Made by a program: the position numbers and the translations under genes | Part shown: piece by piece, positions 1 to 8,510 of the stretch | How positions within the stretch are numbered: the stretch's first letter is position 1 | Layout: every line of letters begins with the position of its first letter | Source of the DNA: a virus | IMG/VR virus record: IMGVR_UViG_3300010885_061525 | Coordinates: 26,575 to 90,574 of that record | Strand: one strand, 5' to 3' | Length of the DNA stretch: 64,000 bases | Notes under the pieces: model-generated | What the model was told of the DNA's origin: nothing | Seen by the model: only the letters and a program-made list of their open reading frames with translations | Database searches by the model: none

Positions 1-2
1 AA

Positions 3-638
3 AAACAGTTCAAAATACCTCTATTGATGGATGGTTTTAAATATGAGTATTATGATTTGGTTAAAGGCTCTATAGACAAAGGAAACTATGAGATACGAGG
101 GACTATTGACTTAATTACAGAAGTCGATAAAGATACTATAGAAATAGTTGATTGGAAAACAGGGTCTAGAAAATGTTGGAACAGCGGTGAAGTTAAAGAA
201 TATGAGTATCTCCAATCAAAAGATATACAGTTGAGAATGTATGATTTGGCATGCTCAATGATTTTTCCACAGTACAAAAATATTATACTGACCATTCATT
301 TTATAAATGACGGAGGTCCATTTACTGTGAGCTTCGATAATAGTCAAAGAAAAGAAACCATAGATATAATTAAAAACTCGTTCAACGCCATCAAATGGAA
401 TCAGCTTCCTTCTAGAATCAAGGATACCAAAGCTTCTGATAGATGGAAGTGCAAGAGTGTTTGCCATTTTGGTAAGACCCTTACTAATGCCGGCTGTAGT
501 ATCTGTGATACGATACATTCTTACGCTGTTGGAAACGGTATAGATAAAACCGTGTCGCAAATAAACGCTTTAAGAGCAGCTAAGGCTACAGAAAAAGCCA
601 AATTGACCAGCAATCGTAGAAATACATTTGAGGAATGA
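3..638 (+). CDS. PD-(D/E)XK nuclease, RecB/Cas4-like (5' cut by window edge)
   Basis: The frame is open to the left edge, so the real start probably lies outside the window; the first in-window start codons are TTG at 24 and ATG at 27. Counting from 24, the nuclease core reads GTID (Asp29), IVDWKTG (Asp43, Lys45), and the helix QLRMYDLA near residue 70, the Q-motif of RecB-family enzymes. Four cysteines near residues 143-161 (CKSVC and CSIC) could hold a metal or iron-sulfur cluster as in Cas4/AddB. The likely role is DNA end processing during phage replication or recombination. Its end lies just upstream of the polymerase start at 640, consistent with an operon. Confidence 0.75.
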   Translation, partial: KQFKIPLLMDGFKYEYYDLVKGSIDKGNYEIRGTIDLITEVDKDTIEIVDWKTGSRKCWNSGEVKEYEYLQSKDIQLRMYDLACSMIFPQYKNIILTIHFINDGGPFTVSFDNSQRKETIDIIKNSFNAIKWNQLPSRIKDTKASDRWKCKSVCHFGKTLTNAGCSICDTIHSYAVGNGIDKTVSQINALRAAKATEKAKLTSNRRNTFEE

Positions 639-639
639 A

Positions 640-2496
640 ATGAACTATATACCGCTGCATGTACATACCGGATGGTCTCTATTAGATAGCACTCTCGATG
701 TTGTCGAGTATGTAAATTTTATTAGTGAAAATGGCGGAAAAGCCTGCTCTATTACAGATCATAATAATATAAAGGCCCTAGTACCTTTTGCAAAAGCCTG
801 CAAAAATAAAGGAATAAAGCCGATAATTGGATGTGAACTAGACGTCTGGAATAATGACAGTTTTTTAGGTAGAATTACTCTAATAGCCAAAAACAAAACA
901 GGATATAAAAATCTTGTTTCTATTGTTTCCATAGCAAGAAGTAAGAACCGAGTAGAATCTGACGGATATCCAAAGTCATTTTTAAATGAACTTCATCAGT
1001 ATTCGGCTGGTCTTATTTGCCTTATTGGAGACTTGAGAAGTGAGATTTTCACTGAGTCATTCGTCAATCCCGAAATGGCATATAATTCAGACAGCGAAGA
1101 AGAGTGTAAGAAGCTACTACGGCATGATTTTAAATCGTCTATAGACTTAGTCATCAAAAAGTATCGTAAGATTTTCAATGATGTATTTATATACTTTGAC
1201 TATTCTAAACTCCCCTGTCTTAAGATACTAGGGTTGGCAATTAGGGATAATTTTCCGGAAGCTCTTCCGTCAAATAATATTCATTATCTTTCAAAATCAG
1301 ACTACATCATTCATAAGTTAATTGTCAATGATGAAGACAGGCTGTCAAATCCAATAGATGATAAACGAATTTTTAATGAGGAATATACCTTTTCTCACAT
1401 TTTAAAATCTCTTCCTGACGGGGAAAGGACTTTTAAACTGCTCGATTTAATTGAGAATTTTTCAATTGAAGAGAGGCCCATGATTCCAGATTTCAAGATT
1501 AAAGATCATATAATTTCAGATCAAGATGAATATCTAAGGAATATCTGTAGAAAGGGATTCTCAGAAAAAATACTTCCAAGGATAGGGGAGTCTTCAGAGA
1601 TTAAAGCGGTATATCTAGAAAGAATTAAACACGAGCTTTTTGTATTTAAACAAGCGAAAATATCAGGATATTTTTTGATTGTTAAAGACATAGTGGACTT
1701 CATTAAGTCTTTTGGTTATCCTGCAGACAGCAGAGGATCTTCATCTGGATCGATTATCTCTTACTTAATTGGAGTGTCGTCTATTGATCCGATTCTTCCA
1801 GACCCTACTCTAACCTACTCTAAGGAAAGAGAGCTTTCGTTTGAAAGATTCTATAACGAAGGAAGAAACACAGCCAGTAATGTTTCATTGCCAGATATAG
1901 ATATGGATCTACCACCTTCTATAAGAACGGATGTTATTGATCACATTAGAAATAAGTATGGAAACGATTGCGTTGCCCATATTATAACCCATTCTAGATT
2001 TAAAGGAAAGGGCGCTATTAAAGAGGCCTTTAGAATACTTAAGCCTATTAGCAACTACTTTGACGTAGCTAACGAAATAACAAAATTATTTGCAGAAGAG
2101 TCTAAGATTTCTGATGAACTTAGCGAGATCCAAGAAGAAGATCCGTCATATGGAATTATCCGCTGGAACATTGATAATATTTCGGATGTAGCCAAACACT
2201 ATGAAAAGTACAAAGAGGCTTTTGACTTTGCTATTAGAATAGAAAAACTCCCTAAAAATGAAAGCGTTCATGCCGCAGGCATTATCATAAGCGATAAAAT
2301 GCTTTCTAACCATTTTCCGATGACTTATTCTCAAAAGCTAGACCAAATGATAATCGATGTAGAAGGGGCTGATATAGAAATGCTGGGAGGGGTAAAGTTT
2401 GACATTCTTGGGGTTTCAGCCCTAGAAAAAATATATCAAATAGAAAAAATGATAAATCGTAAATTAAATGAAGTTCAATTTGGAATCTTGACTTGA
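640..2496 (+). CDS. dnaE: DNA polymerase III alpha subunit, N-terminal part (PHP + palm)
   Basis: This is the front half of a bacterial C-family replicative polymerase. The PHP domain opens with LHVHTGWSLLDS (His7, His9) and keeps ITDHN and IGCELD. The palm catalytic aspartates are visible in PDIDMDL (Asp419, Asp421) and VKFDILG (Asp588). I chose ATG 640 over TTG 628 because GAGGA sits five bases before it. The protein stops about 30 residues after the third catalytic Asp, where normal DnaE runs on into the fingers. The missing part is encoded 7.3 kb away at 9806-11326. No intein sequence is seen at the end. The two pieces probably assemble into one enzyme, unless this half is a dead remnant; its intact active site argues against that. 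Confidence 0.9.
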   Translation: MNYIPLHVHTGWSLLDSTLDVVEYVNFISENGGKACSITDHNNIKALVPFAKACKNKGIKPIIGCELDVWNNDSFLGRITLIAKNKTGYKNLVSIVSIARSKNRVESDGYPKSFLNELHQYSAGLICLIGDLRSEIFTESFVNPEMAYNSDSEEECKKLLRHDFKSSIDLVIKKYRKIFNDVFIYFDYSKLPCLKILGLAIRDNFPEALPSNNIHYLSKSDYIIHKLIVNDEDRLSNPIDDKRIFNEEYTFSHILKSLPDGERTFKLLDLIENFSIEERPMIPDFKIKDHIISDQDEYLRNICRKGFSEKILPRIGESSEIKAVYLERIKHELFVFKQAKISGYFLIVKDIVDFIKSFGYPADSRGSSSGSIISYLIGVSSIDPILPDPTLTYSKERELSFERFYNEGRNTASNVSLPDIDMDLPPSIRTDVIDHIRNKYGNDCVAHIITHSRFKGKGAIKEAFRILKPISNYFDVANEITKLFAEESKISDELSEIQEEDPSYGIIRWNIDNISDVAKHYEKYKEAFDFAIRIEKLPKNESVHAAGIIISDKMLSNHFPMTYSQKLDQMIIDVEGADIEMLGGVKFDILGVSALEKIYQIEKMINRKLNEVQFGILT

Positions 2497-2553
2497 GAGA
2501 ATAAGAGGACTTAATTGACTCTAGAATAATTGAAGCCATATAAGAATAGAAAT

Positions 2554-2559
2554 GTGTAT
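2554..2559 (+). promoter_or_regulatory. GTGTAT promoter-like element
   Basis: GTGTAT ends 11 bases before the ATG at 2571, and there is no obvious Shine-Dalgarno sequence. It is one of about fifteen such elements at gene starts in the window. Confidence 0.4.
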
Positions 2560-2570
2560 GTCTATACAAG

Positions 2571-3539
2571 ATGAAAGATAAAGACCTTTTTATTTTATTA
2601 AACGATATAGCCAATACTTCTAAGGCCTTTAAGCCGTTTGAAGGAAATCCGCCCCCAAATGTTGACCTGCCGGCAGATCATGGGATAGAAGATTTAATTC
2701 CTGCAGATGCAGATATAACCCCTGGATGGTTACTACGATATGGTATAACTTTTTCTGGTGGGCCTCTATTAATTGTGCTGTTAATAAAAGGAATGAGAGC
2801 CAAAAAATGGACTAGTAAGATGATACTAGATTGGCTTAAGAGGTACTTTTCTAATGATCCAACAAACCCAGGACAGTCTGATGAGTGTATGAGAAATCTT
2901 AAAGAATTAAACGATTACTTAAAAAAACAGTCAACTGTTAATATGGGGGGAAATATACAGTTAGTTCTTGACTTTCTTAAAGCCGCACAATTACTTATTT
3001 CCCTTGTAATGAGTCAGTGCAACTTCACGGATGATATGATAGAGCTGTTACTCCTTGGGTTTCTTTTAGAAAGACTCTTAGCCGCAGGTCTCACGGAAGC
3101 CCAAGCGAGAGCTTATATCAAATTATACGTAGAGTGGATTAGAAATGGTGCCAATGGACCTATGCCTACTCCGACAGGATCTTCTTCTGATCCTGAATGC
3201 GCCCCTGACGAAGAGAAAATAAAAGAGAAACTAAAAGATCGAGGGCTTATGGACGATATAGGAGAGGTGGCATGGAAAGCAGCCGTTCTTGCCGCAATAA
3301 TAGCGTTAATCGCGTTAGTAGCTGGTATTATTAGTGGATCTGGTGGAATTGGAACTCCTGCGACTATTCCTATAATTGCTCAAATTATCGCCTTGGCCGC
3401 TTTGATTGGGATTACTCTTTCAGAAGATGACGTTCGTGCTATTTCTAGAGATGCCTCTGCTAACTGTCAACAGACAGGAGTAGATACTGGTGGCCCTGTT
3501 GAAGCTTTGGTCAAAAGACTAAAAAATAGAAATAAATGA
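2571..3539 (+). CDS. Hypothetical membrane protein with internal-protein-like leader
   Basis: A 322-residue protein that I cannot assign to a family. The N-terminus (KDLFILLNDIANTSKAF) resembles the short amphipathic leader of the phage's small Cys-rich and wall-hydrolase proteins. A hydrophobic segment lies at about residues 57-73, and a longer pair at about 237-285 (AAVLAAIIALIALVAGII and a second stretch) could form a membrane hairpin. It stands alone between the polymerase half and a terminator at 3552-3585, with its own GTGTAT element at 2554. A role in membrane penetration or as an ejected virion protein is possible but inferred only from the leader and the hydrophobic helices. Confidence 0.7.
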   Translation: MKDKDLFILLNDIANTSKAFKPFEGNPPPNVDLPADHGIEDLIPADADITPGWLLRYGITFSGGPLLIVLLIKGMRAKKWTSKMILDWLKRYFSNDPTNPGQSDECMRNLKELNDYLKKQSTVNMGGNIQLVLDFLKAAQLLISLVMSQCNFTDDMIELLLLGFLLERLLAAGLTEAQARAYIKLYVEWIRNGANGPMPTPTGSSSDPECAPDEEKIKEKLKDRGLMDDIGEVAWKAAVLAAIIALIALVAGIISGSGGIGTPATIPIIAQIIALAALIGITLSEDDVRAISRDASANCQQTGVDTGGPVEALVKRLKNRNK

Positions 3540-3551
3540 ATGACGAGATTT

Positions 3552-3585
3552 AATAAAGCGCACCCATTCTCGGGTGCGCTTTATT
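3552..3585. terminator. Rho-independent terminator hairpin
   Basis: The arms 3552-3565 and 3572-3585 pair over 14 bp (core AAAGCGCACCC with GGGTGCGCTTT) around a 6-base loop. It follows the 2571-3539 gene and lies immediately before the next promoter element at 3591. Confidence 0.85.
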
Positions 3586-3590
3586 TATAA

Positions 3591-3596
3591 GTGTAT
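3591..3596 (+). promoter_or_regulatory. GTGTAT promoter-like element
   Basis: GTGTATTTAT lies right after a terminator and ends about 10 bases before the ATG at 3608. Its placement between a terminator and a new gene supports promoter function. Confidence 0.5.
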
Positions 3597-3607
3597 TTAT
3601 TCGTAAG

Positions 3608-4672
3608 ATGCCTAATCATCAAAACGATAAAATTTTATTTGTTGTAAAAGAAAGACAAGTGTACGGAGGGACCGCTAAAGCATATGGTCTACTTAACTCT
3701 TGTAAATTTGTCGCTGAGACGCTCTCAAGAAAAGGCATTCCTTCTGAAGTAGTGTCAGTTTTAGACAACAATTTCATCGATGCCGAGGTTGCTAGATTTA
3801 AGCCTAAGTTCTGCTTTATAGAAGCTGTATGGGTGGTCCCTTCTAAATTTGAAGTTTTGGCCGAATTGCATCCAAATGTAAATTGGATAGTTAGAATACA
3901 TTCAATGATCCCATTCTTAGCTGCTGAAAGTTTCGCTTTTGAATGGCTAAATGACTACATAGAGTTACGTAAAAAAGGTATAAAAATATCTTTAAGCTGT
4001 AATAACAAAAGACTTTATAATGACATTCAGCCGATTTTTAACTATGTCTCATATACTCCAAATATATATATCGAAGACACGGAACCATCAAATCTAACAT
4101 TTGATTTTAGTGCTAAAGACACTATTAACATAGGTTGTTTTGGAGCATTAAGACCGTTGAAAAATACGGTAAAACAAGCTATTTTAGCGATTAAATTTGC
4201 AAATGAAATAAATAAGCATCTTAAATTTCACATAAACATATCTGAATACGAGCAAGCCTTAGCTGGACCCACCTTAAAAAACTTGAGAGAAGTGTTTTCA
4301 AACATATCCGCAGAGCTTGTAGAGCACCCTTGGTACGATCACAATGATTTTCTTAAACTAGTTGGGGCTATGGATATAGGCATGCAGTTATCACTAAGTG
4401 AAACATTTAATATAACTGCGGCAGACTTTGTTAGTCAAGGAATTCCTATCGTAGTTTCCAAGGAAATTGAATTTATTGATGATCGTTGTAGAGTTGACGT
4501 TCATAGTGATAAAGAAGCAATTAAGGCTCTTCGCTACGCCTACTATAAATCATTCGACGATGGAAGAGTTTATCATCAAAGAAGAAATATAGCTGAAGAT
4601 AATAGAGAAAAACTGCAATACCATAACCATGAAGCAACTCATGCCTGGATCACTTTTATGCAAAATTCTTAA
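3608..4672 (+). CDS. GT-B fold glycosyltransferase (family 4-like)
   Basis: A 354-residue protein with the two-Rossmann GT-B layout. The N-domain begins DKILFVVKERQVYGGTAKA, and the C-domain begins near INIGCFGALRPLKN (about residue 175). The donor-binding signature region SETFNITAADFVSQGIPIVV (about 262-281) matches the E-x7-E region of GT4 enzymes, which transfer a sugar from a nucleotide donor. It is the first of several glycosyltransferases scattered between replication genes on this strand. The acceptor (phage DNA, virion or host surface glycan) is unknown. Its end abuts the converging minus-strand gene that ends at 4673. Confidence 0.8.
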   Translation: MPNHQNDKILFVVKERQVYGGTAKAYGLLNSCKFVAETLSRKGIPSEVVSVLDNNFIDAEVARFKPKFCFIEAVWVVPSKFEVLAELHPNVNWIVRIHSMIPFLAAESFAFEWLNDYIELRKKGIKISLSCNNKRLYNDIQPIFNYVSYTPNIYIEDTEPSNLTFDFSAKDTINIGCFGALRPLKNTVKQAILAIKFANEINKHLKFHINISEYEQALAGPTLKNLREVFSNISAELVEHPWYDHNDFLKLVGAMDIGMQLSLSETFNITAADFVSQGIPIVVSKEIEFIDDRCRVDVHSDKEAIKALRYAYYKSFDDGRVYHQRRNIAEDNREKLQYHNHEATHAWITFMQNS

Positions 4673-5026
4673 TTATTTCAGTTTTTGAAGTAAATCTATA
4701 TCAAACTGTTTATTTCTAAATTTTCCATTAACAATGGCGTAAATAAAGCTCTCTACTCGATGATATCCCCACTCATCAGGAGCGTCTTCAGATGCAGCTC
4801 TTGAGGATGAATTAGTTTTATGAGCGGCTACTCCTCTTCTAAAAACTTTCATTAATATTTTATATGTTATTTTTTTTGAAGACTCAAGTCCAAAAGTTGA
4901 ATTATGCGCTTCGGCAATAGCCTTCAAGTTCTCAATTGCGTCAGCTGATATTTTTTCTGCCGATGCGAAAAAGACTATATCTAAAAAACTCAAGTTTAAT
5001 TCAGCTTCCGGTATCAACTTTTTCAT
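4673..5026 (-). CDS. Hypothetical phage protein
   Basis: A 117-residue soluble protein. The central part contains TYKILMKVFRRGVAAHKT, then a basic/serine stretch and EWGYHRVESFIYAIVNGKF. I have an impression, not checked, that this arrangement recurs in small conserved phage proteins of unknown role. It starts inside the 3' end of the u-spanin candidate (26-base overlap), so it is probably the last gene of the minus-strand lysis operon 5698 to 4673. Confidence 0.7.
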   Translation of the reverse strand: MKKLIPEAELNLSFLDIVFFASAEKISADAIENLKAIAEAHNSTFGLESSKKITYKILMKVFRRGVAAHKTNSSSRAASEDAPDEWGYHRVESFIYAIVNGKFRNKQFDIDLLQKLK

Positions 5027-5270
5027 TTGAGCTATCCATTTTTTTTAAACTGTCACTATTATCTTTTTTAATAAACTCGCTATACGACCACATCATCCCA
5101 ATAAAAGCTATCGGAACATACCAAAATAACCAACCCCAGCCCGCTTCTTTTATGACCAAGTTAGATGAAGCATACACACCAGGCTGTTCAATTGGTTTTT
5201 TATATATGATCTCAGGAGTTCCTGAGCATCCAAATAACATTAACATTAAACATATTCTTATTTTTTTCAT
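5001..5270 (-). CDS. Candidate unimolecular spanin (lipoprotein with C-terminal TM)
   Basis: An 89-residue protein. The N-terminus MKKIRICLMLMLFGCSG is a lipoprotein signal with the lipobox cysteine at about residue 15. A hydrophobic helix (WLFWYVPIAFIGMMWSYSEF) at about 47-66 is followed by a charged tail. An outer-membrane lipid anchor plus an inner-membrane helix is the u-spanin layout (phage T1 gp11 type), used to fuse the two membranes at the end of lysis. The periplasmic linker is short (about 30 residues). It overlaps the stop of the holin-like gene by four bases (ATGA). A similar protein lies at 39594-39923. Confidence 0.65.
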   Translation of the reverse strand: MKKIRICLMLMLFGCSGTPEIIYKKPIEQPGVYASSNLVIKEAGWGWLFWYVPIAFIGMMWSYSEFIKKDNSDSLKKMDSSNEKVDTGS

Positions 5271-5698
5271 GACTTATTGGCCGCAGCGGCGCTCCCAAAG
5301 TAAAAGCCCACAATGCTCAATAAAACCTGTCTATATTCAGCTGCGTATAGGTATCCGCTAACTTCAACAAAAAACGTCTTACTCACTGATGGTATAATAC
5401 CCATGTCAGGAGTTTGAGTTTGAACCTCTACGAACGTTGAAATTCCAAAAAATGGAAGTATAAAAGGGGCAGCTAGTGTAGAGAATAAGACTACTATTAC
5501 GATAAGCCTTCTAACGCCTTTTCCTATATCAATAGGAACTCTTTTAGCGGCACTGTCTAAAGCCTTCTCTTTTTGCTCATTTAAGGCGACGAGCCGTTCA
5601 AACATGACTTTATCGTTATCTCTTTTTTCGGCTAAGTATCTGAATATAAATCCAGTAATACTTCCGCCTAACATAGAGAGTAGTTCTAACGGTATCAT
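5267..5698 (-). CDS. Holin-like three-TM membrane protein
   Basis: A 143-residue protein with a hydrophobic N-terminus (MLGGSITGFIFRYLAEKR), a charged stretch, a second membrane segment (RLIVIVVLFSTLAAPFIL, about 65-82) and a third (LLSIVGFYFGSAAAANK, about 124-142). Small three-TM proteins of this form serve as holins in phages and gene-transfer agents. It is directly followed by a u-spanin candidate with ATGA overlap, which supports a lysis cassette. I infer the holin function from topology and context; no holin-specific motif is known to me here. Confidence 0.6.
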   Translation of the reverse strand: MIPLELLSMLGGSITGFIFRYLAEKRDNDKVMFERLVALNEQKEKALDSAAKRVPIDIGKGVRRLIVIVVLFSTLAAPFILPFFGISTFVEVQTQTPDMGIIPSVSKTFFVEVSGYLYAAEYRQVLLSIVGFYFGSAAAANKS

Positions 5699-6027
5699 GT
5701 TTGATTATTTATATATTCTATAAATTTCCTGTGAATTGTTGATGATGTGTAATCGGTTACACTCTTACCGCCCTCCCACATCTTACAAGACCAATATCTA
5801 GCCTTCCATTTTGGCCCAACGTTATCATCGCAACTATGTCTAGCTCTGAAATTCTTTCTTCTAGCGGGGTTGTCTCTTTTGATCTCCATATTAGGATCTC
5901 CAAAAGTAACGCGAACAACGTTTCCTCTATCGTTTTTAACGTATACAGCAAATTTCTTTTTGCCGTAACCCGGCTCGCCTTTACCGATTCTTCTTGGCTT
6001 ATTTAATGTTACATTCTTCTTATCCAT
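5695..6027 (-). CDS. Conserved phage protein with SFRARH-like Cys motif
   Basis: A 110-residue basic protein. I start it at ATG 6027 (MDKKNVTLN) rather than at the upstream frame start, which would read into the preceding gene. The segment FGDPNMEIKRDNPARRKNF, then RARHSCDD and ARYWSCKMW, looks to me like a small domain found in many tailed phages, sometimes fused to structural or protease proteins, with no settled function. It overlaps the holin-like gene by four bases. The paired Cys/His residues could bind a metal. Confidence 0.75.
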   Translation of the reverse strand: MDKKNVTLNKPRRIGKGEPGYGKKKFAVYVKNDRGNVVRVTFGDPNMEIKRDNPARRKNFRARHSCDDNVGPKWKARYWSCKMWEGGKSVTDYTSSTIHRKFIEYINNQT

Positions 6028-6058
6028 TTTATTTACCCTTTGCGCTCCGTTATACCAA

Positions 6059-6613
6059 CTATAAAGTACGCCGCACAACTTCCCAAGCTACTCGGGGAAA
6101 AGCTCCTAAAGGATCGAAAATATTCGCGGCAGGTGGATTTATTAAAGGAGGTTTGGGTGCTAGCGTAACACATTTACCGATACAATCCATCATTTTTTGG
6201 GTGCCGCTTTGGTATCCTAGATTAGAACAGTGAATCCAGCATTCCGCATAATTTGCAGATGCCCAAAAATTTGGACAATTGAGTGCCGCAGTTGCCACTG
6301 TATCTATCCCGCTAACATCCGAGCCTCTACTTAATCCCAAGTGGCGAAAACAGTAAGTTGTTATCCACTTGAGATGTGCATCCCACCCATCCCTACTAGT
6401 TACCAAATCAGTAGCCTGATCCAAAAGATCGTGAATACAGTTACAATATTTTCGAGTCCTTTCTTGTCGAGTTGTCCCTGAGGGAGTTATTTGGAAGTCC
6501 ATGTCATCATTTATTTCATAATTCGGGTGGGTGGGCGGTGTTTTTTGTTGGACCGAAGCTCGATCAGCTCCGCTAATTTTATTAAGTACTCTTTTTAAAT
6601 TATCATTATTCAT
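6059..6613 (-). CDS. Small Cys-rich protein with shared N-terminal leader (copy 1)
   Basis: A 184-residue protein starting at ATG 6613. The leader is MNNDNLKRVLNKISGADRA. After a Pro-rich linker and DDMDFQITP come the CxC motif (KYCNCIHDLLDQ) and, near the C-terminus, a twin Cx3C arrangement (CWIHC, 14 residues, CIGKC). It is a clear duplicate of 6645-7184: the two share nearly identical leader and DDMDFQIT-coding DNA. There is no signal peptide, so the many cysteines would be reduced inside the host and could form disulfides only after leaving the cytoplasm. The function is unknown; I infer an internal virion protein. Confidence 0.75.
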   Translation of the reverse strand: MNNDNLKRVLNKISGADRASVQQKTPPTHPNYEINDDMDFQITPSGTTRQERTRKYCNCIHDLLDQATDLVTSRDGWDAHLKWITTYCFRHLGLSRGSDVSGIDTVATAALNCPNFWASANYAECWIHCSNLGYQSGTQKMMDCIGKCVTLAPKPPLINPPAANIFDPLGAFPRVAWEVVRRTL

Positions 6614-6644
6614 TTTATTTACCATTTGTACTCTGTTTCCCTAA

Positions 6645-7184
6645 CTATAAAAAACGCCGTTGAAGATGCCAAAGTATTCGGGGATAATCGCTTAAAGGAT
6701 CGAAACCATTCGTGGGGGGTACATAGTATGGAGGTAAGGGTCCTAGCTCAACACATTTACCGACACATTTTGTAAATTTTGAGCTTGATCTTATGTATCC
6801 TAGATTTTCACAGTGAATCTCGCATTCCACATAAGTTTCCATCGACCGAAACCATGAACAAACGTGTCTCGCAGCTGCCACTGTATCTATCCCGTTGTAT
6901 ACAACATCATATCCGGGACGAAATAGGTGGGGAATACAGGAAGTTGTTATCGACTTTAGCTGTGCATCCCACCCCTCTGTCGTAGCAGTAGCATTATTCA
7001 TAAGACCGTAAAGACAGTCACAAAATTTTTCAATTCTTTGTTTTTCAGTTGGAATCTCTGTGGGAGTTATTTGGAAGTCCATGTCATCATTTTGTTCATA
7101 TCCAGGTGGTGTTTTTTGTTGGACCGAAGCTCGATCAGCTCCGCTAATTTTATTGAGAACTCTTTTTAAATTATCATTATTCAT
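6645..7184 (-). CDS. Small Cys-rich protein with shared N-terminal leader (copy 2)
   Basis: A 179-residue paralogue of the gene at 6059-6613. It has the same leader (MNNDNLKRVLNKISGADRA), the same DDMDFQITP segment, a CxC motif (KFCDCLYGLMNN), and the pair CEIHC / CVGKC separated by 14 residues. The C-terminal parts (GFDPLSDYPRILW here, IFDPLGAFPRVAW in copy 1) are also alike. Copies diverge most between these blocks, as expected after a tandem duplication followed by selection. No known domain is recognised. Confidence 0.75.
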   Translation of the reverse strand: MNNDNLKRVLNKISGADRASVQQKTPPGYEQNDDMDFQITPTEIPTEKQRIEKFCDCLYGLMNNATATTEGWDAQLKSITTSCIPHLFRPGYDVVYNGIDTVAAARHVCSWFRSMETYVECEIHCENLGYIRSSSKFTKCVGKCVELGPLPPYYVPPTNGFDPLSDYPRILWHLQRRFL

Positions 7185-7221
7185 TTAGCGTTCCTTTACG
7201 CCATCTCTGATAGTACCATTA

Positions 7222-7602
7222 TCAAGCATGGTAGGGCAATGGGTGTTCAAGACATCCTCTAACACATGTGTTGAGGTCCGGATTGGTTGTGAATCCTCTG
7301 TTAATACATCTAAGCCTGCACTGTGCCAAACGAAGCGTATAATCAAGATTTGGGCATTTTAATTTAGCAAAAGCTAAGGAGTCTACAGTTTCTGGCGCGG
7401 AATAGTTATTGGTTTTTAAACATTCACTTGTTATCTGCCTGACAACTTTTTCGTCTCTCAGAGTTTCCAAATCTTGACTTAGGAAATTTTTACGTATCTT
7501 ACTTATACCCACGTACACACAGTCGCAATAGTTTGAAATTTGAAAAGTTGACTGATCGATGCCGCTAATTTTATTGAGTATTCTTTTTAAATTATTATTC
7601 AT
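7222..7602 (-). CDS. Small Cys-rich protein with shared N-terminal leader (copy 3)
   Basis: A 126-residue, shorter and more divergent member of the same family. I chose ATG 7602 (MNNNLKRILNKISGID) because the leader then aligns with copies 1 and 2; the alternative upstream start is a TTG. The CxC motif (NYCDCVYVGISK) follows the leader directly, without the Pro-rich linker. The Cx3C pair is CRLRC and CVRGC, 13 residues apart. Its start overlaps the stop of the upstream gene (7595) by eight bases, so the two are probably translated from one message. Confidence 0.75.
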   Translation of the reverse strand: MNNNLKRILNKISGIDQSTFQISNYCDCVYVGISKIRKNFLSQDLETLRDEKVVRQITSECLKTNNYSAPETVDSLAFAKLKCPNLDYTLRLAQCRLRCINRGFTTNPDLNTCVRGCLEHPLPYHA

Positions 7603-7861
7603 TTTTAGATCCAAGTGAAAGTTGATCTTCTGTCTTGCTTAGGACGTCTCCAGGACTAAACGTAGCCCCATTGTTTGCGACCTTATAATGTATTACGTAT
7701 CCAGAGTTATTACCTAACTCCTCAATCCTCACCACCTCTCCCATACTTCCGTAATGTATACATTTTTTATTAGTGTTAACCACTATATCCCCAATCCTAA
7801 AGCCCTTATAGCTAGAGATTGTGTATCTGAGGAGTTTATTTATCGCTTCTTTTAAGGACAT
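7595..7861 (-). CDS. Small phage protein with leader and beta-barrel-like domain
   Basis: An 88-residue protein from ATG 7861 (MSLKEAINKLLRYT). The first residues fit the shared leader pattern (compare NLKRVLNKISG). The rest, FRIGDIVVNTNKKCIHYGS followed by GEVVRIEEL, YVIHYKVANNG and FSPGDVLSKTEDQL, reads like a small SH3/KOW-type barrel of the kind seen in phage proteins, with no known function. The palindromic GTGTATACAC at 7877-7886 lies upstream and is shared with the divergent gene at 7891. Confidence 0.75.
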   Translation of the reverse strand: MSLKEAINKLLRYTISSYKGFRIGDIVVNTNKKCIHYGSMGEVVRIEELGNNSGYVIHYKVANNGATFSPGDVLSKTEDQLSLGSKNE

Positions 7862-7876
7862 TTTACAAATCCACAA

Positions 7877-7886
7877 GTGTATACAC
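7877..7886. promoter_or_regulatory. Palindromic GTGTATACAC, possible divergent promoter
   Basis: A perfect palindrome between the divergent starts 7861 (minus) and 7891 (plus). Each strand carries GTGTAT at the distance seen at other gene starts in the window, so one element could serve both directions. Confidence 0.5.
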
Positions 7887-7890
7887 ATAT

Positions 7891-8502
7891 ATGTTGAGTT
7901 CAAGGAGCGCCAAACGTTTTTTGAAGCACGTAAGACAGACATGCAAAAAACATGGAGTCAGTTTTAAAATCGGTAGAGGAAAACTCATACGAATGCGTCC
8001 GTATGGTTTTATGGTGGCAGGATATTTTGATGAAGATGAAAAAGTTCTAGTCTGCTCAAAAGGAACTTCCCAAGAAAGCTTTCTTTCCATCTTGGTCCAT
8101 GAATTTGCCCACCTTCTTCAGTGGATAGAAAATGAAAAAACTTACTGCTTGTGCAGCCATGTGAAATATGGTAATGTTCAAAACGCTATATGTATGTGGA
8201 TAAGTAATGAACTTACCATAAAGGATAGCTTAGTAAGATCTTACACTAAGAAAATGATAGCCTGCGAACTGAACGCGGAAAGAAGAGCTGTCAAGCTTAT
8301 AAAGCAGTTCAACCTTCCCATAAATCTAGATGAATACTCGTCCTCAGCCTCCGCTGGCTTATTTACTCATTTAATGACGGCTAAGACTAAGCAGTGGGAT
8401 TTTAAAATAGGAATAAAGCAAAAAATGGCGAGTGGTACATCCTTGAGAAGATCATTTAAAACTTTGCCAAAGAGTGTAGAAACAACATTCTCCGAAGCCT
8501 AA
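7891..8502 (+). CDS. Putative zinc metallopeptidase-like protein (HEFAH)
   Basis: A 203-residue protein. The motif SILVHEFAHLLQW (about residues 69-81) is a HExxH zinc-site signature, and CELNAERRAVKL (about 125-136) supplies a conserved Glu downstream, as in gluzincin-like or SprT-like folds. Phages often carry such short HExxH proteins without known substrate. Peptidase activity is a family-level guess. It starts just after the divergent GTGTATACAC palindrome and ends eight bases before the exonuclease gene. Confidence 0.65.
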   Translation: MLSSRSAKRFLKHVRQTCKKHGVSFKIGRGKLIRMRPYGFMVAGYFDEDEKVLVCSKGTSQESFLSILVHEFAHLLQWIENEKTYCLCSHVKYGNVQNAICMWISNELTIKDSLVRSYTKKMIACELNAERRAVKLIKQFNLPINLDEYSSSASAGLFTHLMTAKTKQWDFKIGIKQKMASGTSLRRSFKTLPKSVETTFSEA

Positions 8503-8510
8503 AATAACCC

